From the NCBI GenBank assembly GCA_025360105.1, contig JANYCT010000035.1, positions 1-64,000 of the forward strand: a stretch of DNA of 64,000 nucleotides, in the 5' to 3' direction. The DNA is from Actinomycetes bacterium (GTDB lineage Bacteria; Actinomycetota; Acidimicrobiia; Acidimicrobiales; Ilumatobacteraceae). The translations under genes were made by a program, and so were the position numbers. This document shows, one piece after another, positions 7,539 through 16,544 of the stretch (positions are counted from its first letter, which is position 1; each line of letters opens with the position of its first letter). The notes beneath the pieces are model-generated. The model saw only the letters and a list, made by a program, of their open reading frames with translations. It searched no databases and was not told the DNA's origin.

Positions 7539-8456
7539 TCATGACATGGCGAGGGCCTCGCGAAGTGTGAGCACGGTTTGGTCCGGGCTCACCGCGATGT
7601 CGTCGTAGGTGAACTGGATCACGATGAAGCCCTCGAGTTGCAGGCGGTTGATCCGCTCCGCATCACTTTGCAACTGCTGTTTGGTGCGATGCCAGCGGTA
7701 GCCGAGCAGTTCGACCACGATCCGAGAGCCGGCGAAGTGGCAATCGACACGGATGGTCCGGTCTTTGCGTCGCGACAGCATCGCCTGAGTCGTTGGTCGT
7801 GGGAGCCCTGCCGCTCCGACGAGTTCGAGGAATCGTCGTTCGAGCCAACTGTGCCCACCGCGTGAGAGTTCCGCGCCGTCGATCACGTCGAGGAGTTTGG
7901 GGATGCCGTAGCGCCCGCTCGATCGCAGCTCAGCGATTCGCCGGTGCAGGAAGTCTTCGGAAGTTCCGCCGTCGCGCAACGCCGAGTCGAGCGCGGCGGT
8001 GAGTCGCTCGGCGGTCTCGAATCGAGCCAGATCGATGAGTGTGCGAGTCGGACTCGTGCAGGGAATGCCCTGAACGATCGCGAGGTCGATGAGCGCGAGA
8101 TCGGCCGACGTGTGCACCACGTGCCCAATTCGGCGAACGTTGCGGGTGTCGGGAAGTACGAGCTGGAAGGGCGGCGCGAGCCGATACCCGTCGAAGGCCG
8201 TCAACGCCGCAGCCGTTGGTCCCCAGGCCCAGACCGGGTCGCCGATGTCCAGCATCAGTGCCCGCAGATCGCCGATCGTGGACCGCGGGACAAGGGCGCT
8301 CGTGAAGGTACGCACGCCTATTTGTTCAAGGTTGCCGCTCGAGACTCGGCTACGAAGCATGGCGTTGGTGACGCCGTCGGCATTTGCTTGCCGACGGGTG
8401 ACGAACCCGTGCTGACCTGTCGCGTTCGCCGCTAGACGGCGACCGATGTCGGTCAT
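7539..8456 (-). CDS. AbiEi/DUF559-type protein with predicted PD-(D/E)xK nuclease domain
   Basis: 305 residues. The N-terminal half (residues 1-110) has the helix-turn-helix-like HGFVTRRQANADGVTNAMLR pattern seen in AbiEi-like antitoxin domains. The C-terminal 100 residues show a DUF559/Vsr-like nuclease core: an Asp in IRVDCHFAG, the Glu of IVVELLGYRWHR, then RINRLQLEGF and IQFTYDDI. Such two-domain proteins are abundant in actinobacteria, often as many paralogues, with unproven function. It is bracketed by two copies of a 47-bp palindrome (7484-7530 and 8502-8548), which suggests a cassette-like or horizontally shuffled unit. Confidence 0.8.
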   Translation of the reverse strand: MTDIGRRLAANATGQHGFVTRRQANADGVTNAMLRSRVSSGNLEQIGVRTFTSALVPRSTIGDLRALMLDIGDPVWAWGPTAAALTAFDGYRLAPPFQLVLPDTRNVRRIGHVVHTSADLALIDLAIVQGIPCTSPTRTLIDLARFETAERLTAALDSALRDGGTSEDFLHRRIAELRSSGRYGIPKLLDVIDGAELSRGGHSWLERRFLELVGAAGLPRPTTQAMLSRRKDRTIRVDCHFAGSRIVVELLGYRWHRTKQQLQSDAERINRLQLEGFIVIQFTYDDIAVSPDQTVLTLREALAMS

Positions 8457-8501
8457 GGCCGACAGTGAATCGTGCCGATCCCGAAAGCGGACACGGAGGG
8501 T

Positions 8502-8548
8502 TTTGTCTGAGGGAAAGTGTCGAACTTCGACGCTTTCCCTCAGGCAAA
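8502..8548. repeat. 47-bp near-perfect palindrome, copy B
   Basis: Two 23-base arms around a single central base, with only two mismatched pairs: the left arm starts TTTGTCTGAGGGAAAG and the right arm ends CTTTCCCTCAGGCAAA. It is the better-preserved copy of the element at 7484-7530 and lies just upstream of the DUF559 gene. Confidence 0.85.
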
Positions 8549-8574
8549 ACCTGCGAGGGGGAGGTGTGTGGAGT

Positions 8575-8613
8575 GAGGGCGGGGCGAGAGGGCGGGGCGT
8601 GAGGGCGGGGCGT
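8575..8613. repeat. 13-bp tandem repeat, three copies
   Basis: Three units of GAGGGCGGGGCGT (the first ends in A) follow one another without spacing. The remainder of the 8457-8663 gap shows no convincing ORF. Confidence 0.8.
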
Positions 8614-8663
8614 GAGCAAACGCCCAGCGTGGCGTTGCGCTGCTTGCCTAAGGTGGAAAACGA

Positions 8664-8697
8664 CGAGGGCCCCGGGCAGTGATGCCTGGGGCCCTCG
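8664..8697 (-). terminator. Rho-independent terminator of groEL
   Basis: Inverted repeat CGAGGGCCCCGGGCA / TGCCTGGGGCCCTCG around a four-base loop, about 20 bases after the groEL stop. On the minus strand it is followed by TCGTTTTCC, a short T-rich tract. Strong stem, weak T-run, as often in high-GC genomes. Confidence 0.75.
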
Positions 8698-8717
8698 AAC
8701 GTGATTCCCGGAAGGGA

Positions 8718-10385
<1,668 letters not shown>

Positions 10386-10412
10386 TTAGCACTCTAATGG
10401 GGAGAGTGCTAA
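10386..10412. promoter_or_regulatory. CIRCE operator (HrcA binding site)
   Basis: Perfect inverted repeat TTAGCACTC - 9 bases - GAGTGCTAA, the exact CIRCE consensus. It is 52 bases upstream of groEL and overlaps the predicted promoter, so HrcA would repress transcription until heat stress. Confidence 0.95.
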
Positions 10413-10420
10413 TGCGACAA
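10392..10420 (-). promoter_or_regulatory. Predicted groEL promoter
   Basis: On the minus strand, TTGTCG (10415-10420) and TTAGAG (10392-10397) are separated by 17 bases, a housekeeping-sigma spacing. The CIRCE repeat covers this spacer and the -10 box, the usual arrangement for HrcA repression. Prediction only. Confidence 0.45.
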
Positions 10421-10469
10421 CCGCAGGATGCGCGAGTCTGTCCGGACAGTGCCGATGCTGCTCTGGATG

Positions 10470-11327
10470 TCAGACCGGCACCGTGAGCGCGGCCGTCAGG
10501 CCCGAATCGACGCTGCCGGTCATCGTGGCGAGTTGGTGGACGGCCCCGTCGTCGCGAAAGACCATGTCGCTCTGCAGCGAGGTCTTGGCCAGATTGATGA
10601 CGCTCTGCTCGTAACCGGTGGTGGCGTACACGGTGTCGCAGGTGGCCTTCGGAAGTGCGATCTGCGACGTGGCGAGTTTGCCCGTGCCCGTGAGGGCGGT
10701 TGCGACGTCGGGATAAACCTCGAAGTGGATGTGCGGCCAACGTCCGTCGTAGGCGGCGGGGAAGACACTGGTGAAGCTCACGGTTCCGGAACTGTCGGTC
10801 TCGGCGACCCCACGGAGGTAGTTCTCGTTCACGACGTCCTGTGAGTACATCGAGTACTGGCCCTCGCGGTTTGCGTGCCATACGTATATCCCCGCGCCGG
10901 GCATCGCAGCACAGCCATTGGCCGTGTCGACAACTGTGAACTGGATGGTGAGCGGAACACCCTCGGCCATGCCCGTGCCCGAGCCGATGCTGGAGGTGAT
11001 GTCGGTACGAACGACGCCCGATTGATTGAGGATGTTCTTGCCGTTGGATCCATCGCCCGGATATGGGCCGGCCGTTTCCTCCGGGATCGTGGCGCACGTC
11101 GCGACCGCGCCGGATGCAACGTCGGTGGCGGCAGTCGATCCGCCGGTCGATCCTGCGGCCGTAATCGGTGAGGTGATCGAAGCGGCTTTGGATGCATTGG
11201 CACACGCGGCGAGAACGGCCGCGAGGCCGAACGCACCGACTGCGGACAGCGCGCTGCGGCGACTCAACGGTCCGGGGCCCTGCGGGTCGTCGTTCGGTGA
11301 AAGATTGGGCGTGGTTTGGTTGTGCAT
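10470..11327 (-). CDS. Exported intradiol ring-cleavage dioxygenase-like lipoprotein
   Basis: 285 residues from ATG 11327 (a TTG 45 bases further upstream would also be in frame). The N-terminus has a twin-arginine pattern LSRRSALSAVGAFGL and a lipobox VLAAC, so it is probably exported folded and lipid-anchored. The core resembles protocatechuate/catechol intradiol dioxygenases: AGIYVWHANREGQYS supplies Tyr ligands and RWPHIHFEVY supplies the His ligands for non-haem Fe(III). Extracytoplasmic members of this family exist whose substrates are poorly known. It is an isolated gene, not in an aromatic degradation cluster. Confidence 0.8.
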   Translation of the reverse strand: MHNQTTPNLSPNDDPQGPGPLSRRSALSAVGAFGLAAVLAACANASKAASITSPITAAGSTGGSTAATDVASGAVATCATIPEETAGPYPGDGSNGKNILNQSGVVRTDITSSIGSGTGMAEGVPLTIQFTVVDTANGCAAMPGAGIYVWHANREGQYSMYSQDVVNENYLRGVAETDSSGTVSFTSVFPAAYDGRWPHIHFEVYPDVATALTGTGKLATSQIALPKATCDTVYATTGYEQSVINLAKTSLQSDMVFRDDGAVHQLATMTGSVDSGLTAALTVPV

Positions 11328-11442
11328 ACAGGCTGAAGTTACGCACTCTCGGTAAGAGCATGGACGGGGCAAGGTGTGAGTTGGGTAACGGTCCGCTGCA
11401 ATTCATTCGCTCCGCGTGGCGGTGACTGGACAAACTGGCGCC

Positions 11443-11901
11443 ATGACGACGGTCGATCGCGCAAGTGATGCCGGCAGCGAGCTGACTCGGTTGGCCGACG
11501 AACTGGCCGACATGGTGTTAGCGCGAACCCTGCCCAAGCCGCGCTGGACCCACGAGGCCCATCTGCTGGTGTGCGCGTCGCTGGTGCGATGTCACGGTGA
11601 CTCGGAGGCGCTGAGCATTCTGCGCAAAGCGATCCCTCGTTACAACGAGGCAACCGGGGTGGCGAACACACCGACGAGCGGCTACCACGACACGCTCACC
11701 GTGTTCTATGTGTGGGCTGTGAACCGGTTGCTGGCGATGGGACTCACCCATACGCAACTGCTCCACGACGAGTCGGTCGATCGCCAGGCGGCGCTCTCCT
11801 GGTGGGATCGCGAGACCTTGTTCTCGGTGGATGCCCGGGTGCACTGGGTGAGGCCGACTCGTGCCGGTGACGCACACGTGGCTCCGGCCGAACCCGACTG
11901 A
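11443..11901 (+). CDS. Conserved hypothetical protein
   Basis: 152 residues from ATG 11443 (a GTG at 11416 is also in frame). No signal peptide or membrane segment. Conspicuous conserved-looking blocks are WTHEAHLLVC and YNEATGVANTPTSGYHDT, with several His and Trp residues that could form a metal or active site. I recognise the pattern from uncharacterised bacterial proteins but can name no function. It is followed after 30 bases by an FAD monooxygenase gene on the same strand. Confidence 0.7.
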   Translation: MTTVDRASDAGSELTRLADELADMVLARTLPKPRWTHEAHLLVCASLVRCHGDSEALSILRKAIPRYNEATGVANTPTSGYHDTLTVFYVWAVNRLLAMGLTHTQLLHDESVDRQAALSWWDRETLFSVDARVHWVRPTRAGDAHVAPAEPD

Positions 11902-11931
11902 GCGTTGCCCGGTTGATCTAGGTTGCGTCAG

Positions 11932-13398
11932 ATGGGTGAGAACTCGCTGCATGTGATTGTTGTAGGTGGTGGAGTGTCCGGTCTTGGCACCGCGTTGGCG
12001 TTGGCCCGCGCCGGCCACGAGATCACCGTGGTCGAGCGCGATGACACCCCGATGCCCGAGTCGGCCGATGAGGCGTTCGAATGGGATCGGCGCGGTGCTC
12101 CGCAAGTGCGCCACAGCCACGCGTTCCTGGCGCGACTGCGCAATCTTCTGTTGAACGACTACCCCGATGTCTACGCGTCGTTGCTACGCGAAGGTGCCAC
12201 CGAGATGCGCTTCGGAGACGATCTGCCCCCCGAGATGACAGGATTTGTGCGTCAGCCCGACGACGATGAACTGGTCATGCTCGCGTGCCGCCGCACCACC
12301 TTCGAGTGGGTGCTGCGACGTGCTGCGATCGCCGAGGGACAGGTCACCTTGCGCACCGGGGTCGGTGTCGAAGGCGTGGTTTCCACGGTTGCTTCCGATG
12401 GAACCGTCTTGGTGACTGGCGTTCGCTTGGCCGACGGAACCGAGTTGACCGCAGACTTAGTGATTGCCGCCAACGGCCGCCGCAGCACCGTGCCCGAGTG
12501 GATCACCCTCGCAGGTGGTCGAGCAGCGCCCGAAGAGGTTGAGGACACCGGCATTGTGTACTTCAGCCGCTTCTATCGGCTGCGCGATGGCTGCGAGTAT
12601 CCGCCCCGTAGTGGACCGATCGGTGGTGATCTGGGCTATGTGAAGTACGGGGTATTCGTGGGCGACAATCGCACCTTCAGTGTCACGCTCGCGAGTTCCA
12701 CACACGACGACGTGTTGCGTAAAATGCTGGCCGACCCCGTGGTGTTCGACAGTGCGGCGCGACAGCTTGTCGCCACGGCGCCATGGCTCGACGGACGTGC
12801 CGAGCCACTCAGCGACGCGGTGTATGTGATGGCCGGCCTGCTCAACCGTTGGCGCGATTACGTGATCGACGGTGAGCCCATCGCCCTGGGTCTGCTTCCG
12901 GTGGGTGACGCAGTGCTCTGTACGAATCCGCTCTATGGGCGAGGGTGTAGCTCTGCGTTCTGGGGAGCGCATCTTCTTGCAGATGCAATTACTTCTCAGC
13001 CGAGTGACCTGCGCGGCATGGCGCTCGCATATGACGCAATGCTTCGTGACCAGATCTACCCGTGGTACAGGGCAGGCGTCGAACAAGATGGCGAGGCGCG
13101 GCGTGTCTCGGCAGCGTTGCTCGCCGGCGAGGATCCCGATGGTGACACCGACGATCCGCGCACGTTCATGCGTGGAGTGTTCCGCGAAGGACTGCTCCCC
13201 GCAATGCGCTCCGATCCGGTGGTGCTCCGAGCGTTCTATCGCAGCTTCAATCTGCTCACGGCTCCCGACGCAATAGCCAAGGACGCCGATGTCGGCGCCC
13301 GCGTGTTTGCTGTGTGGCAGGACCGTGAGAATCGTCCGCCCGAACCGCAGCTCGGTCCGAAGCGTCGCCGCGACTTTCTTGAATTGCTGCCTGCATAA
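11932..13398 (+). CDS. FAD-dependent monooxygenase/oxidoreductase
   Basis: 488 residues from ATG 11932. The N-terminus VIVVGGGVSGLGTALALA followed by ITVVERD is a Rossmann FAD-binding GxGxxG motif with the ribose-binding Glu. The second FAD motif LPVGDAVLCTNPLYGRGCS (GD...P near residue 325) matches the PHBH/squalene-epoxidase superfamily of flavin monooxygenases. RHSHAFLARLRNLL near residue 60 is typical of a subfamily related to halogenases and hydroxylases. Substrate unknown. No membrane anchor seen. Confidence 0.85.
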   Translation: MGENSLHVIVVGGGVSGLGTALALARAGHEITVVERDDTPMPESADEAFEWDRRGAPQVRHSHAFLARLRNLLLNDYPDVYASLLREGATEMRFGDDLPPEMTGFVRQPDDDELVMLACRRTTFEWVLRRAAIAEGQVTLRTGVGVEGVVSTVASDGTVLVTGVRLADGTELTADLVIAANGRRSTVPEWITLAGGRAAPEEVEDTGIVYFSRFYRLRDGCEYPPRSGPIGGDLGYVKYGVFVGDNRTFSVTLASSTHDDVLRKMLADPVVFDSAARQLVATAPWLDGRAEPLSDAVYVMAGLLNRWRDYVIDGEPIALGLLPVGDAVLCTNPLYGRGCSSAFWGAHLLADAITSQPSDLRGMALAYDAMLRDQIYPWYRAGVEQDGEARRVSAALLAGEDPDGDTDDPRTFMRGVFREGLLPAMRSDPVVLRAFYRSFNLLTAPDAIAKDADVGARVFAVWQDRENRPPEPQLGPKRRRDFLELLPA

Positions 13399-13438
13399 CG
13401 GGGGTCGAACCTGACCGGAGTCGCAGCGCAACGGTGTG

Positions 13439-13714
13439 TCAGCCGCCAGCTACGGCCGGGATGATCGAAACAGTCTCGCCATCAGGAACTGCGGTGTTGA
13501 GACCATCGAGATAACGCACATCGTCGTCGGCGACGAACACATTCACGAACTTGCGCAGTCCGCCGGTCTCGTCGAAGAGGCGATCGTTGAAACCGGGGTA
13601 GGTGGCATCGAGGTTGGTCAGGACCTCGCTGAGCGTGGCTCCCTCGAGTTGCACGGACGAGTTGCCACCTGCCAAGGGACGCATGGTGGTGGGGATTCGA
13701 ACGATGACAGCCAT
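13439..13714 (-). CDS. cysO: CysO-like sulfur carrier protein (MoaD/ThiS family)
   Basis: 91 residues from ATG 13714, ubiquitin-like fold, ending in the diglycine tail PAVAGG that is thiocarboxylated. The start VIVRIPTTMRPLAGG, the central LRKFVNVFVADDDVRYL and the tail SIIPAVAGG match Mycobacterium CysO (as I recall that sequence) better than MoaD or ThiS. CysO carries sulfide to CysM for cysteine synthesis and is trimmed by the Mec+ protease. Neither partner is in this window, so the symbol is by sequence pattern. It is divergent from the glycerate kinase gene, sharing a 72-base intergenic region. Confidence 0.75.
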   Translation of the reverse strand: MAVIVRIPTTMRPLAGGNSSVQLEGATLSEVLTNLDATYPGFNDRLFDETGGLRKFVNVFVADDDVRYLDGLNTAVPDGETVSIIPAVAGG

Positions 13715-13786
13715 GGCTCGAAACACTACCGACGTGTCGGGATTTCCACACGGCCGTCGCGATTGGGTGACCGGTAGCCTCGACGC

Positions 13787-14779
13787 GTGCGAGTTCTGGC
13801 CGCTGTCGACAAATTTCGGGGTACGGCCTCGGCTGCCGAGGTCGCCCGCGCTATCGGCCACGCGTGCTGGACACTCGGTCACGATTGCGACGAAGTCGGT
13901 GTCGCCGATGGTGGCGAGGGCACACTCGACGCGCTGGGCGGGGCCAACCGCACCTCCATGGTCACGGGTCCGCTCGGCAGCCTTGTGAGCGCTCCGTGGC
14001 GGCTGAACCGCGACACAGCGGTCATCGAGATGGCGATGGCGTCTGGTCTGCTCCTAGCGGGTGGGGTCGAGGGAAATGATCCACTCGCGGCCACAACTGC
14101 CGGCACCGGCGAGTTGATCGACGCCGCCCTCGATGCCGGCGTGAAGAAGATCATCGTGTGTCTGGGTGGGTCAGCTACCACCGACGGCGGCCTAGGAGCG
14201 CTTCGCGCCATTCATGCACCGCAACGTCTTCGAGGCGTCGAACTGCTCGTTGCCTGCGACGTCACGACTACGTTCGTCGCTGCTGCGGAGGTGTTTGCCC
14301 CCCAAAAAGGCGCAACGCCAGCGCAGGTCAATATGCTCACCGGCCGTCTCGAACGCCTCGCCCAGATGTATCGCCAAGAGTATGGGATCGACGTGCGCGA
14401 TATTGCCGGCGGTGGCGCCGCGGGTGGCCTCGCCGGTGGATTGGTGGCGCTTGGTGGGCGGTTGTTGCCGGGATTCGACTTGGTGGCCGACGAGTTGGAT
14501 TTGCATGACCGTGTGATGGCGGCCGACTTCGTGATCACTGGCGAGGGATTCCTCGACGAGCAGAGCTTCCGCGGCAAGGTCGTGGGAGGCATGCAGGCAA
14601 TGGCCCGCAGCGCGAAGCGCTCGGTCGCGGCAATCGTGGGCGACGTGGAGCCCGAGGTTGCCCGTCGCATCGAACACATTTCGCTCGTCGATGCATTCGG
14701 TCGCGAAAAGGCGCTGAGCGAAACGCAGATGTGTATCGAGCAGGCCGCATTGCAACTGGTGCGGGCGCACGAATCCTGA
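13787..14779 (+). CDS. glxK: Glycerate kinase (GlxK family)
   Basis: 330 residues from GTG 13787. Phosphorylates glycerate using ATP, feeding glyoxylate/serine carbon into glycolysis. Family features: start VLAAVDKFRGTASAAEVA (DxFKGTxSA), VADGGEGTLDAL, the Gly-rich GLGGSATTDGGLGAL-like block (seen here as LGGSATTDGGLGALRA), and the C-terminal ITGEGFLDEQSFRGKV with GDVEPEV. Length is slightly below the usual 370-380 but all blocks are present. Confidence 0.9.
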   Translation: MRVLAAVDKFRGTASAAEVARAIGHACWTLGHDCDEVGVADGGEGTLDALGGANRTSMVTGPLGSLVSAPWRLNRDTAVIEMAMASGLLLAGGVEGNDPLAATTAGTGELIDAALDAGVKKIIVCLGGSATTDGGLGALRAIHAPQRLRGVELLVACDVTTTFVAAAEVFAPQKGATPAQVNMLTGRLERLAQMYRQEYGIDVRDIAGGGAAGGLAGGLVALGGRLLPGFDLVADELDLHDRVMAADFVITGEGFLDEQSFRGKVVGGMQAMARSAKRSVAAIVGDVEPEVARRIEHISLVDAFGREKALSETQMCIEQAALQLVRAHES

Positions 14780-14836
14780 TTCCGGCCCGAGTGTGGCCGA
14801 GGCGTTACCGGCCCGGTGGTTGAGCTGCCCGACGGG

Positions 14837-15478
14837 TTACTTGCCGGAGGTCGTGGTGACTGCAGGTGTGGTCGTCGACGTGGGTTCGCCTGCCAACGCC
14901 GGCAATGCCTTACCCGCCAGATCAGATCCAAGCATCACCAGCACCTTGGCCGCTCCGAGGCCGGCCTTTTCGTTCTTCACCGGTACAGGGGTTGGCATCG
15001 CCAAAGCAGAGACACCGCCCATGGAGCGCGCCACCGATTTGGCAACAGCTTCGCCGCCGGGCAGGTAGTACACCTTGCTCACCGTGAGTTTGGCTTCGGG
15101 AGGCGCAGCGTTGGTGGGTGTTGCCATCGTGAAGCCAACCTGGCCGAGCGCCTTGCTGAATTGGCCGGCTGCGCCGCCGACGCCGGAGGCGTTGGCAACG
15201 ATCACGGTCGCGCCGGTGGTCACCAATGGTTCGGTGGTGGGGGTGACGACAACCGCGACCGTGGTCGTGGAATCACCGGGCAAAATGGTCTGCGCCGATG
15301 TGTTAGCCGTGCCACCGGGGTTCGACGACTTGCTGCCGTCATTCGTGATGTTGCGCAGAATGAGAAAGCCCACAACGACGGCGACGACGGCGATCACGAT
15401 GCTGATGGTGGAACCCATCGGGGCGCCGCCGCCTGCCGATTTTGCGCCTGCGCGGCGGGATGGCTGTTCGTTGCTCAT
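14837..15478 (-). CDS. Membrane-anchored LytR_C-domain protein
   Basis: 213 residues: cytoplasmic N-terminus of about 22 residues, one membrane helix (ISIVIAVVAVVVGFLIL), a Thr-rich linker, then a LytR C-terminal domain starting ATVIVANASGVGGAAG near residue 90 and including KVYYLPG. The domain ends in a Thr/Pro-rich tail. LytR_C domains occur on actinobacterial envelope proteins linked to wall polymer attachment; the role is not settled. Start ATG 15478 overlaps the stop of the DUF3263 gene by four bases. Confidence 0.8.
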   Translation of the reverse strand: MSNEQPSRRAGAKSAGGGAPMGSTISIVIAVVAVVVGFLILRNITNDGSKSSNPGGTANTSAQTILPGDSTTTVAVVVTPTTEPLVTTGATVIVANASGVGGAAGQFSKALGQVGFTMATPTNAAPPEAKLTVSKVYYLPGGEAVAKSVARSMGGVSALAMPTPVPVKNEKAGLGAAKVLVMLGSDLAGKALPALAGEPTSTTTPAVTTTSGK

Positions 15479-15765
15479 ACCGTGGTCCCTCCGTGTGCGT
15501 CGTCAACTTCTGCTGGACCTTCGAGGCGAGCGCGGCGACGCCGATCACGCAGACGCACGAGGCGGCGTACAACCAAAGGGTCATAGGTGAGAGCTGCGGG
15601 AACCTCGAGGAGCCGATTGAGCTCCTGATAGTACTCGTCCAGACTGCATGCGAACTTTGCGCGGATGAGCGCGTCCTTCGTGTCGTCGAGTGTCCACCAG
15701 CTGCCCTCGAAGTCCAACAGGGCCCGCTCGCGTTCGGTCAACTCAATCAGTTCTGGCACGTGCAC
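15475..15765 (-). CDS. DUF3263 protein
   Basis: 96 residues. ERERALLDFEGSWW near residue 12, YYQELNRLLEVPAAL near 48, and VRRLVRLRDRRRRAR near 68 match the DUF3263 family, a small helical protein restricted to actinobacteria and usually next to a LytR_C gene, as here. It may bind nucleic acid given its basic C-terminal part, but this is inference. Confidence 0.85.
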   Translation of the reverse strand: MHVPELIELTERERALLDFEGSWWTLDDTKDALIRAKFACSLDEYYQELNRLLEVPAALTYDPLVVRRLVRLRDRRRRARLEGPAEVDDAHGGTTV

Positions 15766-15844
15766 AGCCTGCCCGCCCGAACGCTCAGATACAAGTACCC
15801 CCGCGACCGTCGGCGCTGGAGTTGGGCGCTAACGTCCATACATC

Positions 15845-16495
15845 ATGTCCCCTACCGTCGCCGACGAGCCCTGTCACCGGCCGTTTCTCATCGGCGTCGC
15901 GGGCGGCACATGCTCCGGTAAGACCACCATCTCTGAGCGGCTTGCCGAACTAGCCGGCGACGAAAACGTGTCATTGATCAAGCTCGACTCGTATTACGTG
16001 GCACGAGCCCATCTGCCGCTCGAGGAGCGAGCCGAGGCCAACTACGACCATCCTGATGCCTTTGACTGGCCGTTGCTCAACGACCATCTGGCGGCGCTCG
16101 TGGCCGGGGCCACCGTGCCGGTGCCAGTGTACGACTATGTCGCCCACACCCGCAGCGCGCAGGTGCGCATGGTTGCTCCGTCGCGCATCGTGGTGGTCGA
16201 GGGCATTCTCGTGCTGTATGAACCGCTGCTACGCGACCGATTCGATCTTCGCGTGTTCGTGGACACCGACGCAGATGTACGCCTGATTCGTCGCCTCGAG
16301 CGTGATGTCGCCGAGCGTGGTCGCACGCCCGACAGCATCGTTGCGCAGTACCTCGCCACGGTGCGACCGAGTCACGAACAGTTCATCGAGCCGAGCAAAC
16401 GCCACGCCGATGTGATCCTGCCCCACGGCGGCATGAACGCACCCGCTCTCGACGTCTTGCTGGCACGGGTCCGAGAACTCGTCAGCGTGGGTTGA
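15845..16495 (+). CDS. udk: Uridine kinase
   Basis: 216 residues. Phosphorylates uridine/cytidine in pyrimidine salvage. P-loop GVAGGTCSGKTT at residues 17-28, KLDSYY (substrate site), NYDHPDAFDW, VPVYDYVAHTR, VVVEGILVLYE and VDTDADVRLIRRLERD are the classic blocks of Udk in order. Length is normal. Divergent from the DUF3263/LytR_C pair with 79 bases between. Confidence 0.93.
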   Translation: MSPTVADEPCHRPFLIGVAGGTCSGKTTISERLAELAGDENVSLIKLDSYYVARAHLPLEERAEANYDHPDAFDWPLLNDHLAALVAGATVPVPVYDYVAHTRSAQVRMVAPSRIVVVEGILVLYEPLLRDRFDLRVFVDTDADVRLIRRLERDVAERGRTPDSIVAQYLATVRPSHEQFIEPSKRHADVILPHGGMNAPALDVLLARVRELVSVG

Positions 16496-16544
16496 TGAAA
16501 ACCACACGGTCGCGGTTCAGTTGTCTGGCGGAAGTGACGATGAC

